This document shows positions 43,999 to 49,893 of a stretch of 49,893 nt of DNA, one piece after another. The stretch's first letter is position 1; every line of letters begins with the position of its first letter. The notes under the pieces were generated by a model. It saw only the letters and a program-made list of their open reading frames with translations, had not been told where the DNA came from and did no database searches. The stretch is from Ignavibacteriota bacterium (GTDB lineage: Bacteria; Bacteroidota; Ignavibacteria; Tepidaquicellales; OLB5), in the NCBI GenBank assembly GCA_003820375.1, contig RPQH01000025.1, positions 1 to 49,893 of the forward strand, read 5' to 3'. The translations under genes were made by a program, and so were the position numbers.

Positions 43999-45080
43999 TA
44001 TTCTTCAAACTCATCTTTATGAGAAATTGTTTCTATGTAACTTTGAAATAAATGCCTGATTCCTTTAAAATTATAAGGCGGATAATGCACCTTATATTCT
44101 GTTATTATTGCAGTCACAAGCTCCTTTGGCACAAGATCAAAAGAAGGATTTAATATAGAGACGCTTTCAGATACTATTTGGTTTCCATTTATAAACCCAA
44201 CTTCTTCGGGGTCTCTTTCTTCTATTACAATTTCTTCACCTGTCTCAATATCAAAATCTATTGTTGTACTTGGTGCCGCCACGTAAAACGGAATTTTATG
44301 ATAAGCACAATTAACTGCAAGTGAATAACTTCCGACCTTATTTACTACATCTCCATTGCCTGCAATTCTATCAGCACCTATAATAGCACAATCTACCATT
44401 CCTTCTTTCATAAGATTAGCTGCCATAGAATCTATAATCAAATCAAAATCAATATCATTTTTCTGAAGCTCGTGGGTTGTTAATCTTGCTCCCTGCAGCA
44501 ATGGGCGTGTTTCATCAACATAAACAAAAATATCTTTTGCCTGCTGTTTAGCTGCATATATGACACCAAGAGCTGTACCAATACCTCCAGTAGCCAATTC
44601 CCCTGCATTGCAATGCGTAATTATATTCATTTTTTCTCCCATCAGGTCAGCACCGTTTATTCCAATTCTCCTGCACATTTCAATATCTTCATCATAAATT
44701 TTATCTGCTTCATCAAGAAGCATTATTTTTATGTCATCAATTTCTTTATCATCGTTTTCATTATAAATTTTCATCAACCGGTCAACCGCATAAAAAAGGT
44801 TTTTTGCTGTAGGTCTGCTTTTTCTGAACTCATCAAAAAGCTTGTAAAGATGAATTTCGAAATTCTTTTTATTATCGGATTTCAGAGCGTTTACCCCAAG
44901 CACAATTCCATAAGCGGCGGCAATGCCGATTAGCGGAGCACCGCGTACTTTTAGTCCTTTTATTGCATCAATAACATCCTTATAGTTTCTTGTTTTCACA
45001 TACTTCTCTTTTAAAGGAAGCAGTGTCTGGTCAAGAAATATAAGTTCGTTATCATCGGTATATGTCAGTTTATCTATCAT
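43998..45080 (-). CDS. mtnA: S-methyl-5-thioribose-1-phosphate isomerase
   Basis: MtnA converts methylthioribose-1-phosphate to methylthioribulose-1-phosphate in methionine salvage. The 360-aa protein has the eIF2B-alpha-like fold: VRGAPLIGIAAAYG, catalytic Cys157 in ITHCNAGELATGGIGTALG, DETRPLLQGARLTTHEL, and catalytic Asp237 in IIGADRIAGNGDVVNKVGS. No other methionine-salvage gene is adjacent. It overlaps recO by 1 bp. The ATG is 18 bp after a TATCTTTG -7 element. Confidence 0.95.
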   Translation of the reverse strand: MIDKLTYTDDNELIFLDQTLLPLKEKYVKTRNYKDVIDAIKGLKVRGAPLIGIAAAYGIVLGVNALKSDNKKNFEIHLYKLFDEFRKSRPTAKNLFYAVDRLMKIYNENDDKEIDDIKIMLLDEADKIYDEDIEMCRRIGINGADLMGEKMNIITHCNAGELATGGIGTALGVIYAAKQQAKDIFVYVDETRPLLQGARLTTHELQKNDIDFDLIIDSMAANLMKEGMVDCAIIGADRIAGNGDVVNKVGSYSLAVNCAYHKIPFYVAAPSTTIDFDIETGEEIVIEERDPEEVGFINGNQIVSESVSILNPSFDLVPKELVTAIITEYKVHYPPYNFKGIRHLFQSYIETISHKDEFEE

Positions 45081-45098
45081 CTTTTGTATTTCTTTTTA

Positions 45099-45106
45099 CA
45101 AAGATA
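45099..45106 (-). promoter_or_regulatory. Probable -7 element (TATCTTTG) of the mtnA-recO operon
   Basis: Minus-strand TATCTTTG matches TAnnTTTG and lies 18 bp before the mtnA ATG. No -33 TTG occurs at the usual spacing, so the promoter may be weak or aided by another factor. Confidence 0.5.
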
Positions 45107-45169
45107 AAGTTAATGAAATATTTAATAAATAGAAATTATAAGGAGGTAATTTATTTTATTGCAGAAATA

Positions 45170-45196
45170 TTAAAAAGGGGCTTATAATTGCCCCTT
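45170..45196 (-). terminator. Orphan minus-strand intrinsic terminator
   Basis: AAGGGGC/GCCCCTT (7 bp, 8-nt loop) followed on the minus strand by TTTTT. No convincing minus-strand gene lies upstream of it before 46616, so it may be left over from a lost gene, or it may shield mtnA from read-through. Confidence 0.75.
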
Positions 45197-45434
45197 AAAA
45201 AATTATATTGTATTTAACAATATGATTTTTATGCTTCTTTTATGGTTGTTATTTTCCCTCTCCTTCCCAAATTGTACTTGGGAAGGAAATTGAGTTTGAA
45301 ATTGTATTTCAATCTTAAATCTCCAGTGCTGCTGATGAATAAGTTCAACTCACCATACATTTTCCTTTTAAGGTTCAAGTTGGGAAGAAGGAAAAAATTA
45401 CCTCTCCAACCTGTCATTCCCTTTCCAACCTGTC

Positions 45435-45454
45435 ATTCCAGCGAATGCTGGAAT
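45435..45454. repeat. REP-like hairpin (ATTCCAGC/GCTGGAAT)
   Basis: An 8-bp perfect stem with a GAAT loop within the common intergenic type TGTCATTCCAGCGAATGC. A second partial copy (TGTCATTCC) occurs a few bases upstream, which suggests a REP-type repeat family. Confidence 0.7.
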
Positions 45455-45543
45455 CCACCCGGATTGATATGGAGTAATTCTAAACATTGGAGATTTTGAT
45501 TAACTTGAAAGAACTGAAGTTGTGCTGCATCATTACTCAACTT

Positions 45544-45757
45544 CGTACTGCCAGTGTCTCTCATGGAAAATTTATCAAACTTAATTTATTAAACTCCGAG
45601 GACACTGGAAGAATAATGAGATTTCAGATTAAAGGATAATATGTTCAAAGGTAAGTAAAGATTCTTTTTCTGCCAGTATCTTCGTTTATTATTAATCTAT
45701 AATTAAAGAAAATCCATGAGAGACCCACGAGCGATCGGGGCAGGCACTGGCAGTACG
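45544..45757. mobile_element. Possible MITE-like element with 24-bp terminal inverted repeats
   Basis: Left arm 45544-45567 (CGTACTGCCAGT then GTCTCTCATGGA). The right arm is its reverse complement, split into 45713-45724 and 45746-45757 by a 21-bp insert (starts CCACGAGCG). The 214-bp span has no coding frame. No clear target-site duplication was seen, so this may be a structural repeat rather than a mobile element. Confidence 0.45.
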
Positions 45758-45855
45758 GACTTACGTGTTATTTGGAGTAGGGTCAATTATAAATCTCCTT
45801 ATTCTTTGCGGTCTTAGCGGCTTGGCGTGGCAGTACCCTGGGACAAAAAACCGGA

Positions 45856-45932
45856 GTTGGGTTCAAAACAGAGCTAAGTTGGGATCAAAACGAGTCCGAG
45901 TTGGGTTCAAGTTGGTATCAAGTTGGGTTATC
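45856..45932. repeat. Seven 11-bp-phased units (GTTGGGTTCAA type)
   Basis: GTTGGGTTCAA, GTTGGGATCAA, GTTGGTATCAA and related units repeat at an exact 11-bp step, with two interleaved units (AACAGAGCTAA, AACGAGTCCGA) in the same phase. The step is close to one DNA turn. Confidence 0.75.
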
Positions 45933-46557
45933 GTTTTTGGAAAACAGGGGTTAACTCATTGCAGTATAAGGAGATAACGCCGTCAGAAATGCGAGATTTT
46001 TGATTTAAAATTTGCGATTTCGAGCCGGAAACGCAACTTTTTCATCAAAATAAAACTTCACTATATCATTAACCATTATCGCTATGGGAAAAATCCGGCA
46101 GCAAATTATTGTCGCTGATGTTGGAGAGTTAAAGTGATACTTTAAGGTATTCCCGGTTCATTATAAAACACACCCCTTCCGCTTCGCTCCCTCCCCTCTC
46201 GAGAGGGGAATCCTTACCTCTTTATTTATCTATTGATTAAAATTGCTTAAAAAGCACTCTAAACACTCTATAGACACTATGCACTCCACACTCTTCCAAC
46301 TATTTTCACCAAAAACTTGACAATTAGCGAATACTATATTAAATTATATAGATGGTGCTTATATAACAGTATAAGCAAAAGCAACCGTTCTTTGTTAATG
46401 TCGAAATAAATTATAGCATGTCGTAATATTGTCTGAAAATGCTGCTCACGGATTTGGTTAGATTTTGGAAGGATGAAAAAATATGCATTGAAAAATACCC
46501 TGAAGAATCGGGAGTTTAAGTGCCGGGAGTCAGTGAGTTGTTATTTTGTTAAATATT

Positions 46558-46588
46558 AAAAAAGAGGACCGGAAAACCAATCCTCTTT
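46558..46588 (-). terminator. Intrinsic terminator after the PfkB-type kinase gene
   Basis: AAAGAGGA at 46561-46568 pairs with TCCTCTTT at 46581-46588, and a T run follows on the minus strand. It ends 28 bp beyond the kinase stop. Confidence 0.85.
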
Positions 46589-46615
46589 ATTAATAATATC
46601 CATGTTGGGAAAATT

Positions 46616-47530
46616 TTATATGGAAGAAAGATCTGCAAATCTCTTAAAATCATTAAACCTGTCTTTAATTTCAAGCGGAGTAAGGTCTTTGATACGTTCA
46701 AGCGAGAATTTTTCAACACTGAATGAGGCAATAGTGCTACCGAAAATAACAGCTCTTTTCATATTTTCATAAGACGTATCTTCTGTTTTAGAAAGATAGC
46801 CTATAAAGCCGCCTGCAAAGCTGTCACCTGCACCGGTCGGGTCATAGATCGCTTCCAGGGGATAAGCAGGGGCTATGAATAATTCATTCTCATGAAATAA
46901 CAATGCACCGTGTTCTCCTTTTTTTATTATAAGGGTATGCGGTCCATAACTTTGTATCTTCTTTGCTGCCCGGAATAAATTCGCTTCATGAGAAAGCTCT
47001 CTTGCTTCAGAATCATTAATTATTAAGACATCAACAAAGTTAAGCAAATCTATCAATTCATTATATTTGCTTTCAATCCAGAAGTTCATCGTATCAGCGA
47101 CGATAAATTTCGGTTTATCAAGCTGAGTCAATACTTTCTTTTGTAATTCCGGATTAATATTACCTAAACAAACATAAGAGCTTTTCCTGAATGTTTCGGG
47201 AACGATAGGGTCAAAGTTTGCAAATACATTTAATTCGGTTACAAGGCTATCACGCATATTAAGGTCAAAGCTGTATTTGCCATGCCAGTGAAATGTTTTT
47301 TCGTTCTCTTTTATCTGTAATCCTTCGAGGTCGATTTCCTTATCTTTTAAAAGTTCTATGTCTTCCTGCGGGAAATCACCTCCAACAACTCCGATTAATC
47401 TTACAGGACGGATAAAATAACTTGCCGCAACCGAAATAAATGTTGCCGAACCGCCAAGCGTTCTTTCAGCTTTACCGAATGGTGTTTCAATTGTATCTAA
47501 CGCAAGTGAACCTACTACTAATAAAGACAT
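46616..47530 (-). CDS. PfkB-family carbohydrate/nucleoside kinase
   Basis: A 304-aa ribokinase-fold kinase. The N-terminal LLVVGSLALDTIETPFG and LGGSATFISVAASYF form the substrate-side PfkB motif. GVVGGDFPQED follows. The C-terminal signature DPTGAGDSFAGGFIGYL has the catalytic base Asp236 and the anion hole. NDSEARELS is the conserved middle motif. Such enzymes phosphorylate sugars or adenosine; the substrate is not decided by these motifs. It is monocistronic, with its own terminator. Confidence 0.9.
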   Translation of the reverse strand: MSLLVVGSLALDTIETPFGKAERTLGGSATFISVAASYFIRPVRLIGVVGGDFPQEDIELLKDKEIDLEGLQIKENEKTFHWHGKYSFDLNMRDSLVTELNVFANFDPIVPETFRKSSYVCLGNINPELQKKVLTQLDKPKFIVADTMNFWIESKYNELIDLLNFVDVLIINDSEARELSHEANLFRAAKKIQSYGPHTLIIKKGEHGALLFHENELFIAPAYPLEAIYDPTGAGDSFAGGFIGYLSKTEDTSYENMKRAVIFGSTIASFSVEKFSLERIKDLTPLEIKDRFNDFKRFADLSSI

Positions 47531-47772
47531 AGATTTATATTAATTTTGAAGAATTATTGAATATTGTAAATCAGGAGCTGTATATTAATAAAATTACTAA
47601 AGGAATAAATAAAATAAAAGGTAATATTGCATTTTTTTGCTGTTTTAACATTATATTTAAGCAATAAATTTAACTCAAACATTTGTAAATTGAATATTAA
47701 ATAATATTATTCTATTATTATAGAACAATTATTTTTTATTCTAACTTTTATATCAACTTTTATATCATCATA

Positions 47773-49752
47773 ATGACCAAAAACTACAAAAGCAGTTTTC
47801 TTCTGCTATTATTCATCATCTTTGCAAGTTTTGCTAATTCATTCTCTCAAGACTTAGCAAATAATCCTTATTCATTAAAGTTAATTACGCCACAGGTATC
47901 TCCTTCAGAACCATATGGTATTGAGTCAATTATCTCTGTTGGTCCTTTCGATAATTACCAAATATCAACAAACTGGGGTTTCTGTGAAACCGATTGTGCT
48001 GTCAATAGAAGAGATCCATTGAATTTTGTTGCTACAGACAACAGAGTTATCATCAGCGGCTCCAACTATTGTTATTATACAACAAACGGCGGAGTTAGCT
48101 GGGGAACAGCATCTGTTCCGGTCAGCCAGGGTGACCCCGTATTTGCATCAGATTCATTAGGTAACCTTTTCTTTGCAGTTCTTCAATCCGGTGTTTTGAT
48201 TTATAAATCAACTAACAAAGGAGTTAGCTGGACCAGCTTAGGAATGATTGTCAGCAATGGAAATGCAGATAAAGAATGGATTGCTTGTGACCAGACAAAC
48301 GGAACATACAAGAACAATGTTTATATGGCATATGTAAACTTTGCAACAGGAGGCGGTGTTGATTTATGGAGAAGTACTAACAACGGTACATCATGGTTAG
48401 GACCAATAATTATTGCATCCGGCAACCAGGGAGCAAACCCGGGTCCGAACATAGCAGTTGGAAGAGACGGAAGAGTTTATTGTGTTTGGAATAAATCAAC
48501 CGGTGCATCTTTGAAATATTCTGTAGATGGCGGTGCTTCATGGAGCTCTGAAATTTTAGTATCTTCATATACTCAACCTGGCGTTTATAACGGTACTTCA
48601 GGAAGATACTGTGTTAAAGGTAATATCAGAACTAACGGTCATCCACAGGTTGCTGTTGATCTTACAAACGGACCTTACAAGGATTATGTATACTGCACTT
48701 ATGCTACAAATCCTCCGGGACCGGATAATGCTGATATTTTTACAGTACGTTCAGTAGATAAAGGATTAACATGGCAAGCTCCGGTAAGAGTTAATAACAC
48801 CGATGCAACAATTAATGATAACTGGATGGCTGATGTTTCTGTTGATGATAACGGAAGAGTTTGGTCACACTGGTATGATTCAAGAAATGATGCCGGCAAT
48901 CTTTTGACCGAGATTTGGGCAGGTCTTTCAACCAATGGCGGAACTTCGTTCTCTGATTTCAAAATTTCCAGCCAGAACTTCAATCCTAACTCAGTAAAGG
49001 TTATTCAGGGTACAGAACATTATTATTTCGGCGATTATACAGGTATGTCAGGAAAAACAATGACATTCCCAATATACACAGGACAAGATAATACGCGTTT
49101 TGATTTTCATGTTTACCTCCCTGATTACGGTGTATCTTTCTGGAAACCGGTTGACACAGTTAACCACGGACAGACAGCTTTAAACCGCTTAAGAATTCCA
49201 ATGTTCGGCAATTACAGCGGTACAGTTACTTATACAGCAACTGTTACCCCGACACCATCACAGGGAACAATTACATTTAACTGGACACCGGGCAATGTTA
49301 AAGTTTTGACAGGTAATCCTGATTCAATTACATTGCAGACTGTTGTATCATCAACAGTTCCTTACGGTAACTATAATATTGCAATCACAGGTACAGAAAG
49401 CGGCGGACCAAGAGTTCATACCCGTACATTTGTCCAGGTTGTTGCAAACGTAACTGGTGTAAATAATAACCAGAACGAAGCTCCAAAAGTATTTGCATTA
49501 ATGCAGAACTATCCGAACCCGTTCAACCCGTCCACTTCATTTGATTACTATCTTGCAAAGCAATCGTTAGTAAACATTACAGTATATGATGTGGTTGGAA
49601 GAGAAGTTGCGGTTCTTGTTAATAACGAATTAAAAGCAGCAGGTGAATATAATGCAAACTTCAATGCAGAGAACCTGCCGACAGGAATTTATTATTACAA
49701 AATTATCGCCGGTGATTTCGTTGACGTAAAGAAAATGGTTCTTATTAAATAA
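47773..49752 (+). CDS. T9SS-secreted BNR/sialidase-like beta-propeller protein
   Basis: A 659-aa exported protein (signal YKSSFLLLLFIIFASFANSFS). Several BNR/Asp-box repeats are visible: TTNGGVSWGT, STNKGVSWTS, STNNGTSWLG, SVDGGASWSS, SVDKGLTWQA and STNGGTSFSD. These mark the turns of a six-bladed propeller. A beta-sandwich region of about 110 residues (GTVTYTATVTPTPSQGTITF) follows. The T9SS sorting domain is at the end (MQNYPNPFNPSTSFDYYL ... GIYYYKII ... KKMVLIK). The arginine triad of true sialidases is not obvious, so an adhesin or binding role is possible. Flanked by AT-rich sequence upstream. Confidence 0.88.
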   Translation: MTKNYKSSFLLLLFIIFASFANSFSQDLANNPYSLKLITPQVSPSEPYGIESIISVGPFDNYQISTNWGFCETDCAVNRRDPLNFVATDNRVIISGSNYCYYTTNGGVSWGTASVPVSQGDPVFASDSLGNLFFAVLQSGVLIYKSTNKGVSWTSLGMIVSNGNADKEWIACDQTNGTYKNNVYMAYVNFATGGGVDLWRSTNNGTSWLGPIIIASGNQGANPGPNIAVGRDGRVYCVWNKSTGASLKYSVDGGASWSSEILVSSYTQPGVYNGTSGRYCVKGNIRTNGHPQVAVDLTNGPYKDYVYCTYATNPPGPDNADIFTVRSVDKGLTWQAPVRVNNTDATINDNWMADVSVDDNGRVWSHWYDSRNDAGNLLTEIWAGLSTNGGTSFSDFKISSQNFNPNSVKVIQGTEHYYFGDYTGMSGKTMTFPIYTGQDNTRFDFHVYLPDYGVSFWKPVDTVNHGQTALNRLRIPMFGNYSGTVTYTATVTPTPSQGTITFNWTPGNVKVLTGNPDSITLQTVVSSTVPYGNYNIAITGTESGGPRVHTRTFVQVVANVTGVNNNQNEAPKVFALMQNYPNPFNPSTSFDYYLAKQSLVNITVYDVVGREVAVLVNNELKAAGEYNANFNAENLPTGIYYYKIIAGDFVDVKKMVLIK

Positions 49753-49769
49753 GATTTAATATATACATT

Positions 49770-49804
49770 AAAGAGGCTGTCTCAAAAGGATAGCCTCTTT
49801 TTTA
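49770..49804 (+). terminator. Intrinsic terminator after the BNR-repeat gene
   Basis: AAAGAGGCT pairs with AGCCTCTTT (9 bp, 13-nt loop) and continues into a T run. It lies 18 bp beyond the stop codon. Confidence 0.9.
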
Positions 49805-49893
49805 TTTGTTGAGGCGGTTCTAGTTTTTTGTTATTTAAGATTTGGGCAGAAGATGAGATTCTTATGCTGCTATTTTTGATAGGTTATGTGCTA

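Larger units (their letters stand above)
45107..46556. other. Gene-poor, repeat-rich gap (about 1.5 kb)
   Basis: No credible coding frame was found on either strand. The gap holds a minus-strand terminator at 45170-45196, a CTTCCCAA/TTGGGAAG hairpin at about 45265-45287, an ATTCCAGC/GCTGGAAT REP-like hairpin at 45435-45454, a 214-bp inverted-repeat element at 45544-45757, an 11-bp-phased array at 45856-45932, and an 18-bp palindrome (TCCCCTCTC/GAGAGGGGA) at 46192-46209. Degenerate CACTC-type repeats lie near 46255-46300. Confidence 0.8.

Noticed and set aside
45229-45499. Overlapping frames on both strands in the gap (62 and 85 codons)
   Set aside because: They consist of hairpin repeat DNA on both strands, so the open frames are most likely chance.
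45544-45757. Complete insertion sequence
   Set aside because: No transposase frame fits between the inverted repeats; kept only as a possible MITE-like element.
46473-46559. 28-codon plus-strand ORF with a GGAAGG-like site
   Set aside because: The peptide is repeat-like and there is no promoter or terminator on that strand; probably chance.

Overview
The window looks like chromosome from a low-GC member of the Bacteroidota/Chlorobiota group, most likely an Ignavibacteria relative. Three things point there: four secreted proteins end in type IX secretion (T9SS) sorting domains with the YPNPFNP-type motif; several promoters match the Bacteroidota consensus TTG-N19/20-TAnnTTTG; and gene families and codon use are uniform throughout. 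No transposase, integrase, phage gene, CRISPR array or rRNA was seen. The assignment is an inference from these marks, not from a phylogeny.

Layout. 1-4060 (minus): the 5' part of recJ, a tRNA-Leu(CAG), and an ECF sigma / putative anti-sigma / TlpA-like lipoprotein operon. 4190-6331 (plus): a lipoprotein zinc peptidase and a PrsW-type membrane protease. 6349-14135 (plus): a surface-polysaccharide cluster with a Wzx-like flippase and six glycosyltransferases, running into nadD, an aspartokinase, dapB and a Yip1-like membrane protein. 17862-24965 (minus): a T9SS beta-helix protein, a second ECF sigma factor, a [2Fe-2S] thioredoxin-like ferredoxin, and a typA-pepF operon. 25151-29625 (plus): two S41 peptidases around a MarR-GNAT fusion regulator with a perfect 20-bp operator palindrome, then a secreted GATase-like protein. 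30260-38708 (minus): an ABC-F ATPase, rsgA, a methyltransferase and a heterodimeric ABC exporter. 39148-47530 (minus): a PhzF-like protein, two T9SS proteins, an HtrA protease, recO, mtnA, a 1.5-kb repeat-rich gap and a PfkB kinase. 47773-49752 (plus): a large secreted BNR-repeat T9SS protein.

The most notable find is upstream of the ABC exporter genes (38423-38708). It has a full Bacteroidota-type promoter, a 37-codon leader ORF and a strong intrinsic terminator about 160 bp before the exporter gene. A 15-nt segment inside the leader ORF nearly copies one arm of the terminator, so it can form a competing antiterminator. This is the architecture of ribosome-mediated transcription attenuation. 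It resembles the bmrB leader of Bacillus subtilis bmrCD, and the two ABC subunits here have the same asymmetric (one degenerate, one intact) ATPase sites as BmrC/BmrD. The ABC-F gene, 5 kb away and the same way round, has its own 13-codon leader ORF with a perfect Shine-Dalgarno sequence and an overlapping hairpin. The stretch may therefore hold two translation-stress-sensing resistance loci around rsgA.

The intergenic DNA is also unusual. Several tandem arrays with unrelated consensus sequences share a 9-bp period, and two begin within 1 bp of a stop codon. There are also REP-like palindromes, long inverted repeats, an 11-bp-phased array, and two genes whose C-termini appear to be built from intergenic repeat sequence.
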